Shown: positions 9,255 through 18,656, numbered from the stretch's first letter. The stretch: 64,000 nt of DNA from Alteromonas confluentis (GCF_001757105.1 NZ_MDHN01000028.1:62001-126000); one strand, 5' to 3'. Numbers and translations: made by a program. The notes: a model not told the origin generated them from the letters alone.

Positions 9255-10400
9255 TTATACCGTCACGATATCTATCTTATTTTTTGGGTCCCGCAGAATC
9301 ACGCTTTTATCATGTTGTTTTGCTGCGCTTTCAATGGCCGCTTCTATGGTGTGGTGATGCGGTGACTTACTGCACACCGGATCGGCCTGATACATGTCGC
9401 CGGTTAGCATGTAAGCCTGGCAGCGACAGCCACCAAAGTCTTTCTCTTTTTCATCGCAATCACGACAAGGCGATGGCATCCAGTCGTAACCGCGAAATTT
9501 ATTGAATGAGAAATCCTGATACCAAATGTCCTGCAGCGATTTGTCTTTCACGTTCGGGAACGTCATAGGCAAAATTTTCGCGCTATGACAGGGAAGGGCT
9601 GACCCATCTGGCGTAACGGTGAGAAACGTAGAGCCCCAGCCATTCATACAGGCTTTTGGACGATCTTCGTAATAATCCGGTGAAACAAAAATAAACTTAG
9701 GTCCCTTACCATTCTGCTTGTCGCGGAAGGCATTGACCTTGGCTTCCGCTGCTTCAAGGGTGGCTTTCGACGGTAGCAATTGATCACGGTTTACGTAAGC
9801 CCAGCCGTAATACTGCACGGTGGCCAGTTCAACAAAATCGGCGTCTAACTCGGTGGCAAGGGCCAACACATCATCAATCTGATCGATGTTTTGCGCCGTT
9901 AAACAGAAATTCAGCACCATCGGGTATTCGTATTGCTTAATCAGCTTGGCAACTTCCAGCTTCTGCGCGAAGGAATGACGACGATTACCGATCAAATCGT
10001 TGGCTTCTGCATTGGCAGCCTGAAAACTTAGCTGAATGTGATCAAGGCCGGCGTCTTTTAACGCCGCGATACGTTTTTCGGTCATGCCAATGCCGGAGGT
10101 GATCAGGTTGGTATAGAAGCCTAACTCACTGGCATGGGCGACCATTTGTTCTAAATCTTTGCGCAGTAAAGGCTCACCGCCGGAGAACCCCAGTTGTACT
10201 GCTCCCATGTCTCGGGCTTCTGATAATACGCGAAGCCATTCTTCCGTGCCGATCTCGTCTTTCTTGTCGGTGAGATTCAAAGGGTTAGAACAATAGGCGC
10301 AGTGCAGCGGGCAAGCGTAGGTAATTTCTGCTAAAAGCCAGAGTGGCGGACCCGCTTCGATAACCCGTGTTTCGCTTTGACCGTTGTTAATCTCAGACAT
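9255..10400 (-). CDS. pqqE: PQQ biosynthesis radical SAM enzyme PqqE
   Basis: PqqE is a radical SAM enzyme that cross-links the Glu and Tyr side chains of PqqA, using PqqD as peptide chaperone. The cluster motif CPLHCAYC is near residue 30, the SAM-binding GGEPLL follows, and a Cys-rich C-terminal SPASM region ([31 protein letters not shown]) holds the auxiliary clusters. An in-frame ATG at 10430 exists, but the start at 10400 gives a conventional N-terminus and an 8-base overlap with pqqD, typical of translational coupling. Confidence 0.96.
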   Translation of the reverse strand: MSEINNGQSETRVIEAGPPLWLLAEITYACPLHCAYCSNPLNLTDKKDEIGTEEWLRVLSEARDMGAVQLGFSGGEPLLRKDLEQMVAHASELGFYTNLITSGIGMTEKRIAALKDAGLDHIQLSFQAANAEANDLIGNRRHSFAQKLEVAKLIKQYEYPMVLNFCLTAQNIDQIDDVLALATELDADFVELATVQYYGWAYVNRDQLLPSKATLEAAEAKVNAFRDKQNGKGPKFIFVSPDYYEDRPKACMNGWGSTFLTVTPDGSALPCHSAKILPMTFPNVKDKSLQDIWYQDFSFNKFRGYDWMPSPCRDCDEKEKDFGGCRCQAYMLTGDMYQADPVCSKSPHHHTIEAAIESAAKQHDKSVILRDPKNKIDIVTV

Positions 10401-10659
10401 AGTGAATCCAGTCTTTGCTTTCGGCATCACTCAGGAACGCGGTAATATCATCGCCGATGTCATCTGGCGCTTCCGGGAATTTGGTTTTCAGGGCAATAAT
10501 GATGTCGTCCACAGACTGTTCACCATCTACCTGCAACAGAATTTCTGCGGCACTGGGATTTAGCTTCACCATGCCTTCCGGATAAAGCAGAACATAGCTG
10601 TCCTGTGCTTTTTCAAATTGTAATTTGTAAAGTCGGTTGCGTTTAGGTACCTGGCTCAT
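10393..10659 (-). CDS. pqqD: PQQ biosynthesis peptide chaperone PqqD
   Basis: This 88-residue PqqD protein binds the PqqA precursor and presents it to PqqE. The RRE-type winged-helix fold is evident from [20 protein letters not shown], then [20 protein letters not shown] and the C-terminal helix [13 protein letters not shown]. Its start overlaps the stop of pqqC by four bases (ATGA) and its end overlaps the start of pqqE, so C, D and E are tightly coupled. It is a free-standing protein, not fused to PqqC or PqqE. Confidence 0.95.
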   Translation of the reverse strand: MSQVPKRNRLYKLQFEKAQDSYVLLYPEGMVKLNPSAAEILLQVDGEQSVDDIIIALKTKFPEAPDDIGDDITAFLSDAESKDWIHYV

Positions 10660-11411
10660 AACAGCCCCTTGTGACAGATTGACTGATCGGCAATGCCGGT
10701 GAAAGGCTTACGATCAAATTCGTAGGCCAGACTGATAGCATCAGCCATCGACCACAAGACATCCAGCTTAAATTGCAGAATGTTCAAGGCTTTTTCCTGT
10801 TGGGCGCGGGTCACAAAATGGTCAAGTGTAATTTGCAGACCGTGCTCTACATCGCGACGAGCCTGACTCAGACGCATCTGGAAATAACTAAAACCCGCTT
10901 CATCGATCCACGGGTAATGCCCTGGCCAGGTATCAAGGCGGCTTTGGTGAATTTCAGGCGCAAACATTTCTGTTAGCGATGAACAGGCGGCTTCTTCCCA
11001 AGATGCACGGCGGGCGAAATTCACATATGCACCTACCGCAAATTTCACGCCGGGCAGCAGAAACTTTTCTTCCAGCATATCGTTGCGGTCGAGACCCACG
11101 GCTTCGCCCAGTCTTAACCAGGCTTCGATACCGCCCATACGCGGATCGCCTTCTTCTCCGTCGTGGTCAAGAATACGTTGGATCCACTTGCGGCGGGTAG
11201 CCATGTCTGGGCAATTTGCCAGTACCGCGGCATCTTTTACGGGAATACAGACCTGATAATAAAAACGGTTCGCGACCCACCCCTGGATTTGCTCTTTGCT
11301 GCATTCACCTTTATTCATGGCAATGTGGAACGGGTGATAGATATGGTAATACTCGCCTTTTGCGCGAAGTTTTTGTTCGAATTCTTGTTTAGACCATGGC
11401 TTGTCTGACAT
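10656..11411 (-). CDS. pqqC: Pyrroloquinoline-quinone synthase PqqC
   Basis: PqqC catalyses the last step of PQQ formation, an eight-electron oxidation and ring closure without metal. The 251-residue length and all-helical heme-oxygenase-like fold are typical, with recognisable segments [31 protein letters not shown] and SSLTEMFAP. It lies 15 bases after pqqB and overlaps pqqD by four bases. Nothing appears truncated. Confidence 0.96.
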   Translation of the reverse strand: MSDKPWSKQEFEQKLRAKGEYYHIYHPFHIAMNKGECSKEQIQGWVANRFYYQVCIPVKDAAVLANCPDMATRRKWIQRILDHDGEEGDPRMGGIEAWLRLGEAVGLDRNDMLEEKFLLPGVKFAVGAYVNFARRASWEEAACSSLTEMFAPEIHQSRLDTWPGHYPWIDEAGFSYFQMRLSQARRDVEHGLQITLDHFVTRAQQEKALNILQFKLDVLWSMADAISLAYEFDRKPFTGIADQSICHKGLL

Positions 11412-11426
11412 AAAAAATCCTCGGAT

Positions 11427-12350
11427 TTAAAGCGTAATATGCATGCCGTCGTAGGCGAGCTCTATTTTATTGTCTTCAAGATACTGATGGGCATCGGAGT
11501 CTTCATTTAACACCGGGTTGGTATTGTTTATATGGATAAGCACCTTGCGGGAAATATCGAAGCGATTAAGCAAGGCTACCGCGCCATCATCGCCGTTCAC
11601 CGGCATGTGTCCCATTTGTGTACCCAAGCGATTACTAAATCCATTCTTGATCATTTCATCGTCGAGCCACAAGGTACCGTCGAACAGCACGCAATCGGCC
11701 TGATCAAGCATATTTTCAACCAGTGGATTGGCTTGCACGCAGCCTGGCGCATAAAACACTGACTTACCAGAGCGCTCATCTTTAATATGCAGGCCAATAT
11801 TGTTGCCCGGCACAATGTTGTCGCGGTATGAAGAATAGGGTGGTGCATTGGACGCCAGTACAACGGGTCGGAACGACAGGCCATCTGCGCCTATCGGTGT
11901 GAATGCAGAATCATATTCGGTATCAATGCCGTGGCGCTGAAGGCCACCGTGCCAGTGTTTAAGCATAGGGAACAGCGGGAACGCTTCAGTGAGATCCTCG
12001 TACACTACATCAGTACAGTAGACCGGTAAGGGCAAGCCTTCACGTAGGGTAAGCAAACCGGTGGTATGGTCTATCTGGCTGTCGGTGAGTACGATGGAAC
12101 GAATCGAAGTGCCCCGCTGCTGGTTGGGATCGGTAGGCCATAATTGTGGCGTTTGATTAATTTGCTGGCGTAAGTCCGGCGAAGCGTTAATGAGTATCCA
12201 GTCTTCACCATTGGCCGAAACGGCAATACTGGATTGGGTTCGGGCCTGGGCGTTAATGCTGCCTTCGCGCAGCCCTTTACAGTTTTTGCAGTGACAGTTC
12301 CACTGAGGAAAACCCCCACCTGCGCCTGAACCTAAAACGAGAATTTGCAT
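11427..12350 (-). CDS. pqqB: PQQ biosynthesis hydroxylase/lactamase-fold protein PqqB
   Basis: This 307-residue metallo-beta-lactamase-fold protein starts MQILVLGSGAGGGFPQWNC and contains the Cys-x-Cys-x2-Cys structural zinc site (CHCKNC). PqqB has been proposed to hydroxylate the Tyr of the cross-linked PqqA dipeptide. The fold's usual HxHxDH is modified, as in other PqqB proteins: DSQIDHTTGLL is seen here. It is the first gene after the terminator-like hairpin that separates it from pqqA. Confidence 0.96.
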   Translation of the reverse strand: MQILVLGSGAGGGFPQWNCHCKNCKGLREGSINAQARTQSSIAVSANGEDWILINASPDLRQQINQTPQLWPTDPNQQRGTSIRSIVLTDSQIDHTTGLLTLREGLPLPVYCTDVVYEDLTEAFPLFPMLKHWHGGLQRHGIDTEYDSAFTPIGADGLSFRPVVLASNAPPYSSYRDNIVPGNNIGLHIKDERSGKSVFYAPGCVQANPLVENMLDQADCVLFDGTLWLDDEMIKNGFSNRLGTQMGHMPVNGDDGAVALLNRFDISRKVLIHINNTNPVLNEDSDAHQYLEDNKIELAYDGMHITL

Positions 12351-12400
12351 AGTTCACCTGTCAACGTCGTTGCCTGAAAGCATGAGCAGAAGAGCCGGAA

Positions 12401-12425
12401 TAAAAAAGGCTGCCAAAGGCAACCT
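12401..12425 (-). terminator. Rho-independent terminator/attenuator between pqqA and pqqB
   Basis: On the minus strand, AGGTTGCC and GGCAGCCT form an eight-pair stem (one G-U pair) with a TTT loop, followed by a run of T. It sits between the pqqA stop and the pqqB start. Partial termination here would give much more pqqA than pqqBCDE mRNA, which suits a precursor peptide consumed one for one. Confidence 0.75.
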
Positions 12426-12516
12426 CTTTTCATACCAATCGGGCAGTTAGACTACCTAATTGTAGTGCCATAGAAGAAGCGTGCTGGCTTAACGACAGCC
12501 TGCCTCGTATGGGCTA

Positions 12517-12588
12517 TTAGCGGTTTTTGATGTACAGAGTAACTTCAAAACCTAAACGCATTTCAGTATATTGAGGCTTGGTCCACAT
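12517..12588 (-). CDS. pqqA: PQQ precursor peptide PqqA (23 residues)
   Basis: The minus strand encodes [20 protein letters not shown] plus KNR, the PqqA precursor. Glu15 and Tyr19, the residues joined by PqqE to become PQQ, are present in the invariant E-x3-Y arrangement, and the N-terminal W-x-K-P is conserved in the family. An AGGAG ribosome-binding site lies eight bases before the ATG. It is divergent from the small gene at 13.2 kb and leads the pqqABCDE operon. Confidence 0.97.
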   Translation of the reverse strand: MWTKPQYTEMRLGFEVTLYIKNR

Positions 12589-12627
12589 GGTGCGACTCCT
12601 ATGTTTATTAACGATGTTTTAACATTC

Positions 12628-12708
12628 AATCACATTATAAGAAAGCGGATTTCGGAAAAAAATCCTACTTTGGGAGGACTTCTGACGAACTTTCTACTTC
12701 TTTGGGAG
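12628..12708 (-). promoter_or_regulatory. pqqA promoter with tandem activator-like repeats
   Basis: A perfect TATAAT -10 box lies on the minus strand at 12639-12634, giving a start near 12627 and a leader of about 40 bases. At 17-base spacing the -35 position holds only a T-run, so the core promoter looks activator-dependent. Two direct copies of a 12-mer (plus strand CTACTTTGGGAG at 12665-12676 and CTTCTTTGGGAG at 12697-12708) are centred about 44 and 76 bases upstream of the predicted start, 32 bases apart or three helical turns. The binding protein is unknown. Confidence 0.5.
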
Positions 12709-13188
12709 TGAGGCATCGGATCGTCAAGTTAGCAACTCATGCTAGCCCGACAACAATGCTATACCCTTCTAAGAATATCTACCTGGTTAAAGCTCGCCTA
12801 CCCGAGTCCGGCTTCCAGACAATCTTCACAGACAAAATTAGCTACGTTAAATATAGTCGCGCGGTTTAATTCTGCCAGCGCAATTTCTGCCGCCCTAGAC
12901 ATGCGAAAAACACATCCAGCTGTCAATTAAAACTATATAACTTCTTAACATGACAATGTGCGATAACGATATCGAACTATTTTGATTTAGATCTATTCTT
13001 AACCTTGTAATCTTTCCTGTAATAGAACAAAAATGTGGGTGTAGACTAAAGTAGAGTCTGCGACGGACTTATCAGTCTTTTTTTAGTAAGTGTAAGAGCG
13101 AGTTCTTAAAGGAATAGTTACTTTAGAAAAATGTGATCTTTCGCATGCAGTTCGACGAAAGAATGTGATTCTTACCCGGAGATCAACC
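12709..13188. other. Intergenic region between pqqA and the small gene at 13.2 kb
   Basis: No convincing gene lies in this 480-base stretch. It is AT-richer than its surroundings. A possible plus-strand promoter is TTGATT (12982-12987), an 18-base spacer, then TGTAAT (13006-13011). Short complementary segments and a T7 run follow at 13043-13084 (see separate entry). A 63-codon open frame at 12739 has no ribosome-binding site and a composition unlike a protein. Confidence 0.5.
13043..13084 (+). terminator. Weak terminator/attenuator-like structure upstream of small gene
   Basis: GACT-TATC-AGTC (13066-13077) is followed by seven T, resembling a small intrinsic terminator. Upstream, AGACT (13043-13047) can pair with AGTCT (13055-13059), or AGTC at 13055-13058 can pair instead with GACT at 13066-13069. 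That gives four segments in attenuator order. The stems are only four or five pairs, so the arrangement may be chance. Confidence 0.3.
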
Positions 13189-13401
13189 ATGACTGTAATG
13201 CGTCTAACCCAGGCCGACAAAGCATTAAGTGTAGAGCAATCCCATATTTGGCTACACTGTTTCCGAACGTGCAATAAATGTGAAGTGTTATCAGAAACCC
13301 TTACTTCTTATGAGTTTAATGATGGCAGTCGTCTAATTCTTGACTCAAGTTATCCCTTCCCTCAACCGGTTAAGTCGAAAGCAAAGCTACGCCTCGCTTA
13401 A
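13189..13401 (+). CDS. Small hypothetical protein (70 residues)
   Basis: The open frame begins MTVMRLTQADKALSVEQSHI after a GGAG ribosome-binding site seven to ten bases upstream, and ends shortly before the convergent chemotaxis gene. The protein is soluble, with a C-x5-C-x2-C stretch (CFRTCNKC, with two further residues of spacing) in the middle and a basic, Pro/Lys-rich tail. I do not recognise a family. The good ribosome-binding site and lack of overlap support a real gene; codon statistics on such a short frame are weak evidence. An earlier ATG at 13165 lacks a ribosome-binding site. Confidence 0.5.
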   Translation: MTVMRLTQADKALSVEQSHIWLHCFRTCNKCEVLSETLTSYEFNDGSRLILDSSYPFPQPVKSKAKLRLA

Positions 13402-13409
13402 TCCTCTCT

Positions 13410-14642
13410 TCACGCCTGGCTAACAAAGCGGGCAAGTTGTGTAGTTGTTGCAGAGGCCAGTGTTTGTGCTTGTCTGGCCTCAGTATCTACCGTCACTAAC
13501 TTTTCCTGCATGCCCTCCGCCAACGCCGTTATTGTAGTGACTGAAGTTAAGGTTTGTTGAGAATGCCGATTTAATTGCGTAACCGACCGGGCAATATAGT
13601 CAAACTCATCACTGTTTTTCTGAAAGTCAGTCATCATATCGCTGAAAGTTTTCATCGTACTATCCAGACTACTTTTCATTTTCGAAGACGCATCTAGTAG
13701 GGAATCTGATTCACGTTGGGTTTCATTAACCAACAAATCCATGTCGTTAAGGAACGCGTTAATTTGCCGGGTGGCGTCTGTCACTTTTACTGACAATGCG
13801 CGCACTTCGTCAGCGACCACCGCGAATCCTCTGCCCGCCTCGCCGGCACGGGCGGCTTCAATGGCCGCGTTTAGCGCGAGCAGGTTGGTTTGGTCAGCGA
13901 AAGATTCCACCATGCGCAGAATGCTTTTCACATTGGCAGCATTTTCCTGCAAACCACCCACAGTGTGGGAAAACGAAGATAACAGCGTTGAGATATCGCC
14001 CAATTGCGTTTGCGATTCAGATAGTGTGGTGTTTGCCAGCGATGCCGATTGTAGATTTGAATAGTTGCTCTGTGCCATGCCGTTACTCGCCTGCACAATG
14101 TCATTTATGCCTTGGGTTACAGTGGTAGTGCCGGCAACCACCTCCTGGGTCAGGTGCTTTTGCTGGCTGGCTTGGTCACTGGCGGTATGAATTTGCGACG
14201 ACATGGCAGCATTGCTAGATGCTGTAAGCTGCGCATCTGCATGGATGCGACTCAGTAATTTGTTCAAATTGTTAGCAAACAGATTGTAGGCCTTTGACAA
14301 GGCGCGGAATTCGTCTTGGGTAAACGCAGGCAACCGGGTTCTTAAGTCGCCCTCGGTGTGATTGATTTCATCAAGGGTGCGAACGAGTGCGCTTACGGGC
14401 CGCACGATTAAATAGCGTAAGTAAAAGAGGGTGAATAGAAAACCAACCGCGTTCAATACCAACATAGTGGCTAACCATAGAAAAGCGGTTTCACGGGTTG
14501 CTTCATCCGCATGTGCATAAAGGTAGAAAAGATACAGGGTGGCTACCTGGCAGAGAAAAAGAAAGCCAATGTTGCCCGCAATCTTTTTCGTTAACGTATT
14601 GAAGAAGGTTTTCTCAATGGTGGAATAGAGCGTCCAGAACAT
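13410..14642 (-). CDS. Methyl-accepting chemotaxis protein without periplasmic ligand domain
   Basis: Two transmembrane helices (about residues 22-42 and 53-75) are separated by only ~10 residues, so there is no periplasmic sensing domain. A HAMP domain follows (about 76-130), then the cytoplasmic signalling domain with the highly conserved hairpin tip [16 protein letters not shown]. The protein ends without the NWETF-type receptor tether. Such receptors may sense membrane state or internal cues, or signal with a partner. It is a single-gene unit convergent with the small gene. Confidence 0.9.
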   Translation of the reverse strand: MFWTLYSTIEKTFFNTLTKKIAGNIGFLFLCQVATLYLFYLYAHADEATRETAFLWLATMLVLNAVGFLFTLFYLRYLIVRPVSALVRTLDEINHTEGDLRTRLPAFTQDEFRALSKAYNLFANNLNKLLSRIHADAQLTASSNAAMSSQIHTASDQASQQKHLTQEVVAGTTTVTQGINDIVQASNGMAQSNYSNLQSASLANTTLSESQTQLGDISTLLSSFSHTVGGLQENAANVKSILRMVESFADQTNLLALNAAIEAARAGEAGRGFAVVADEVRALSVKVTDATRQINAFLNDMDLLVNETQRESDSLLDASSKMKSSLDSTMKTFSDMMTDFQKNSDEFDYIARSVTQLNRHSQQTLTSVTTITALAEGMQEKLVTVDTEARQAQTLASATTTQLARFVSQA

Positions 14643-14896
14643 ACAATTACAGAATCTGCGAGTCAGAGTGCAACCATAGCCTAGCCCGGAAGGTTATGTA
14701 ACTACGGTAACCTGGATTACAGAAAAAACTGGTAAATTATTGATTTGCATCATGGAAGACGTCGATAAACCACCTAGCCGCTTATTCTTATTCGCTATCG
14801 GGATTCGGTTAAATCTGCCTGAATTGCGTTCAGTGACGCTGTGCTGTGCAGCAGATTCAGACAGAATGGGACAACAACGAAGAAGAAGGAATAGGT

Positions 14897-16780
14897 ATGA
14901 AGTTCTCCAACTTGTTTATTGCGCTTATTACAGCCGGTTTGATGACAGGCTGTAACGATGCCAGTCAAACCGCCAAACAGGAAACAAAGGTGACGCCCGC
15001 GCAGCAAGAAGCCGCGGACATTGCGCTTACTGAAACCGCCGATACGTACACCCGGGTTTTCTTTGATCAATATCCGACGCTGTCAACCACGTTAGCTATG
15101 CCGGTTCAGCAGGCTGGGGGCAGGTATAACGATAGGTTCCCAGACTATTCTGTCGCCGGTATGGAACAATTCCAGAGCAGTATGGCGCAGGCCGCAGCAG
15201 CACTGAAAGAGATTGATGGTACATTGCTTTCTGACAAAGACCGCATGCATCAACAAATCCTCATTAACATATTCGACTTTTATACCGGTGAACGCACCTT
15301 TCCTGGGGGATATATTGATACCTGGAGTGCGCACCTGCCTTATATTATTAATCAGATCATGGGCCCGTTGATTGATATACCCAAGATAATGCAGGTACAG
15401 CAGTCCGTGGCGACAAAAAAAGATGCCGAGGACTATCTCACCCGGCTGGAAAAAATGGGCGCATTTGTAGATGGCGTGGTGGCCAAATTTAAGGCCGACG
15501 AGGCGAAAGGTATTGTACTGCCGAAAAAACTGCGCCCGAAAACCTTGGCTTACCTGAATGGCTTTTTGGCCGCCGAGCCCGAAGATCACGGATTGGTAAC
15601 TGCTTTTGCGAGCAAGCTTGAAAAGGTCAGTGAACTGGATGCGACAACCAAAAGCGACATGGTGAAGCTTGCCGGTGAATTGGTTTCAACGGTGGTCTAT
15701 CCGGCATTTAATCGTGCCAGAGATGCGGTACTTGAAAGCGAGCAAAAGGCGGGTAACAGCGACGGCATATGGGCGCAGCCTGGCGGTGAGGCATTTTATC
15801 TACATGAAATTAAATTCCTGGCCGATTCGACATTGTCACCGGAAGAAATTCACCAGTTAGGTTTATCTGAAGTTGAGCGGATTTCTGCGCAGATGGATAC
15901 GATTCTGCGGGAAAACGGTTATTCAAAAGGAACGGTTGGTGAGCGCATGCTTGCGCTGGCTGACGTTCCCGGACAGCTTTTTGAAGCCACGGAAGAGGGG
16001 CGCCAGGCACTCCTCGATTATCTGAACGATGAAGTGAAAACGGTGATGGCTCGGGCGCCTGAATTCTATGGCACTGTGCCCACACAGCCGGTAGAGGTCG
16101 ACCGGATTCCGCCGGTGTCGGAAGCGGGTGAGGCGGGAGGCTATTATTCCCAGCCGTCTCTGGACGGCAGTCGCCCCGGCATCTACTGGATCAATCTGCG
16201 CGATATGAAAGCAGTACCTAAGTTCAGTTTAAAAACGCTCACTTACCATGAAGCTGTACCAGGGCATCATTTTCAAATCGCATTGAACATGGCGCAAACT
16301 GATATCGGTCTGATGCGACAAAATGCACCTTACAATGCGTTTGTCGAGGGATGGGCATTGTACTCTGAATATGTGGCTGCGGAGTATATGGGCATGTATG
16401 ACGACGACCCATTGGGTAATTTAGGTCGCCTTCAAGCTGAACTTTACCGGGCAGTGCGCTTAGTGGTAGACACGGGAATGCACTTTAAGCACTGGACCAG
16501 AGAGCAAGCAATAGCGTATTTCCACGATACGACGGGCACGCCGTTATCTGATGTTGTGCCAGAAGTTGAACGCTATATGGCCATGCCTGGGCAAGCACTG
16601 GGTTACAAACTGGGTATGCTCGAATTTGTTGCATTGGAAAAGCAAGCGCGACAAGCGCTGGGCGTTAAGTTCGATATCAAACAATTTCATGACGTTATCT
16701 TGCTACCGGGCGCCCGTCCTATGGCCATGGTGAGACAAGACGTTGAAGCCTGGATAACAGCACAGTCGACTGACGGATAA
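14897..16780 (+). CDS. DUF885-family lipoprotein (M1/M3-like metallopeptidase fold)
   Basis: The start at 14897 is chosen because it gives a classical lipoprotein signal peptide ending in the lipobox LMTGC and is preceded by AAGGAATAGG; an upstream ATG at 14846 would bury the signal. The 627-residue protein carries the DUF885 zinc motif HEAVPGHHFQ near two-thirds of its length and a downstream EGWALYSEY segment with the third ligand, as in related gluzincin-like peptidases. An envelope-anchored peptidase is likely; the substrate is unknown. A terminator follows the gene. Confidence 0.88.
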   Translation: MKFSNLFIALITAGLMTGCNDASQTAKQETKVTPAQQEAADIALTETADTYTRVFFDQYPTLSTTLAMPVQQAGGRYNDRFPDYSVAGMEQFQSSMAQAAAALKEIDGTLLSDKDRMHQQILINIFDFYTGERTFPGGYIDTWSAHLPYIINQIMGPLIDIPKIMQVQQSVATKKDAEDYLTRLEKMGAFVDGVVAKFKADEAKGIVLPKKLRPKTLAYLNGFLAAEPEDHGLVTAFASKLEKVSELDATTKSDMVKLAGELVSTVVYPAFNRARDAVLESEQKAGNSDGIWAQPGGEAFYLHEIKFLADSTLSPEEIHQLGLSEVERISAQMDTILRENGYSKGTVGERMLALADVPGQLFEATEEGRQALLDYLNDEVKTVMARAPEFYGTVPTQPVEVDRIPPVSEAGEAGGYYSQPSLDGSRPGIYWINLRDMKAVPKFSLKTLTYHEAVPGHHFQIALNMAQTDIGLMRQNAPYNAFVEGWALYSEYVAAEYMGMYDDDPLGNLGRLQAELYRAVRLVVDTGMHFKHWTREQAIAYFHDTTGTPLSDVVPEVERYMAMPGQALGYKLGMLEFVALEKQARQALGVKFDIKQFHDVILLPGARPMAMVRQDVEAWITAQSTDG

Positions 16781-16810
16781 TAACGTCAAAGCGATGTCGC
16801 AAATGTCACT

Positions 16811-16841
16811 AAAGGTCAAAGTGCGTTTTTGGCCTTTTTTT
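16811..16841 (+). terminator. Rho-independent terminator after the DUF885 gene
   Basis: AAAGGTC pairs with GGCCTTT (one G-U) across a 13-base loop and runs straight into a T-tract. It lies 30 bases after the stop codon. Confidence 0.6.
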
Positions 16842-17053
16842 GTGCAAAAAAAACAGGCTTTCCTCTCAATGCGTTGTTTTATCTATACCTTAGCGCAGGT
16901 ATCGGTACTTATCAGTATCGACATCTGATTATCAATTCGTATATCGAACACATTTCATACCTTAGCTACACTCCAAACTAATCAGGATACCGGTCGATTT
17001 CTGCCGGGCGTATTTGCGCTTATAGACCTGAATAGCCTAAGAAGGATTAGCTA

Positions 17054-18460
17054 ATGTTGACATTGTCCCAATTTCGAAACAGTTACCCGTTGCAACTGGA
17101 GTGTTCCCTTGCAACAGGAAGCAGCCCCAAAACGCTGCTGCGACTGTCTGCGAAATTTAACGGTCGAGATCCTTTCTGGCATTTTGTTGAACAAACCGCG
17201 AGCAGCAGTAGGCCGATTCATTTTCTTGGCCATGATCGCAGTTTGGATGCCAGTGTCAGAAACTTAAGTGAAATCAGTAAACAAATTGCTGATATTGAAG
17301 AATGGCTGGGGTTGTCCTACCAGGATATTCTGCAAAAAATCAGTGGGTCTTATAGCACAACATCGGTGAGCAAAATTTTTGACTTGCAGGCACCGGGTCA
17401 ATGGGAAGGCGTCACCCGCGGCGAACTTCAAGCTTTGCTGAAAGAGCTGCATTACTGGGTGGTGTACATCAACGATCTGGACATCATGCGTAAAGATGCA
17501 GAGTCTGCGCTTAGTTTACATTATTTCTTGCGCCGTCATCCGGTAGCGGGATGTCAGAGTTTGGCCGATGTGGTTTTACTCAATAATGACAGCTGGGACC
17601 TGGACGAATCTGGTTATCAGACAATTTTGCAGGATCTTGTCGCCAAAGATGACGACTGTATTTTGCGCTGGATAGAGCAGCCAGAACCTGTTGCCCATTT
17701 TAATGTGCGCTCGAAAGTCCCTTATAACTCAATGTTAACGTGGGTTATTCTGTCACTGATTTCACGCACCTATGGTTACACCAGTAACCTGTGGGCAACC
17801 AAAATCCAGTGGAAAAAGCAGGGTTTCAAACTACGCAAGGATGCCCGTCCGGCCCCGGTTTTTCATTACTTCTCTATGCCTTCAGCAGAGCTGTCGCTAG
17901 GTGAAGGGGATGAAGGCGCGCCGCAAAAAGGACGACGGGTTTCGCTTGTATACAACGCCAGTGAATTGCTCGACTACAACGGTATGCCTTATGAAGAAGG
18001 TTTTGTTGAGCCGCTGACTACGTTGCGCGCCAGGCTGGAACGTTTGCAGGTAGATGTACGGGAAGGCAATGAGCCGAAATGGCACCCGAACGAAGACTAC
18101 ATTGAAATGCCACCGGATACCGGCTTGTATGCGAAGCATGTAACGGCGGCCTACTATCAGGCAATCTTACCTCTGTTAATCCGTTGGGCTGGGCATAAGA
18201 AGCGTTTGAATGTAGGCGCACATTTACGTGACCCCGTGCAGTTCGATGCTTACACTACGCTGGTAACGGAAGTGGCTGCGGCCAGTTTGTCGGTGCGCTT
18301 TGGGCTAGACAGAAAACCTTGCCAAACGAGTGTACAGCGAATTGGTAACTGGATTGACGAATTGTCACCCCAGGGGCGCTTTGACGTGCTTGCCAGCGCG
18401 TCGGAATGTGCAAATCGACTTTGCTTGTTCTTGTTTCCCGAAGACAGAGAAACCGTCTAA
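17054..18460 (+). CDS. ArdC-like protein with degenerate zincin motif
   Basis: I recognise the C-terminal ~250 residues as the ArdC/DUF1738 architecture. An ArdC-N-like segment (SNLWATKIQWKKQGFKLRKD, then VFHYF and SLVYNASELLDYNG) is followed by the MPTase-like segment: DYIEMPPDTG, AAYYQAILPLLIRWAGHKKR and LVTEVAAASLSVRFGL. In active members the third piece contains HExxH followed by W-T-G-H. Here those positions read P373-L-L-I-R377 and then WAGH, so both zinc histidines and the catalytic Glu are gone, although the downstream Glu (residue 406) remains. The N-terminal ~200 residues are unfamiliar. The gene is single, with its own terminator and no plasmid-type neighbours. A non-enzymatic ssDNA- or protein-binding role is inference. 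Confidence 0.6.
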   Translation: MLTLSQFRNSYPLQLECSLATGSSPKTLLRLSAKFNGRDPFWHFVEQTASSSRPIHFLGHDRSLDASVRNLSEISKQIADIEEWLGLSYQDILQKISGSYSTTSVSKIFDLQAPGQWEGVTRGELQALLKELHYWVVYINDLDIMRKDAESALSLHYFLRRHPVAGCQSLADVVLLNNDSWDLDESGYQTILQDLVAKDDDCILRWIEQPEPVAHFNVRSKVPYNSMLTWVILSLISRTYGYTSNLWATKIQWKKQGFKLRKDARPAPVFHYFSMPSAELSLGEGDEGAPQKGRRVSLVYNASELLDYNGMPYEEGFVEPLTTLRARLERLQVDVREGNEPKWHPNEDYIEMPPDTGLYAKHVTAAYYQAILPLLIRWAGHKKRLNVGAHLRDPVQFDAYTTLVTEVAAASLSVRFGLDRKPCQTSVQRIGNWIDELSPQGRFDVLASASECANRLCLFLFPEDRETV

Positions 18461-18472
18461 TTGACGGTTTTT
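18449..18472 (+). terminator. Probable terminator overlapping the stop of the ArdC-like gene
   Basis: AAACCGTC and GACGGTTT form an eight-pair stem with a short loop, followed by TT. The stem contains the stop codon. The T-tract is short, so termination may be partial. Confidence 0.45.
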
Positions 18473-18656
18473 CGGTGTTAATGCTTGGCCTGGCAGGTCG
18501 CGAATAACAATATTGTATGATTTTTCAACGCTCAAGGGGTAAATCCGGGCGTTTATGTTGCTGTAAGCCGGGAATTTGATAGAGTTGTGTCATCAGTTCC
18601 CGCCTTGTCATTTCTAGCTTGTAGCGGGATTATAATTATAATTCAGGATGCGCTAC

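Noticed and set aside
12739..12930. 63-codon open frame on the plus strand
   Set aside because: No ribosome-binding site, odd composition, and it lies in the AT-rich pqqA upstream region; probably chance.
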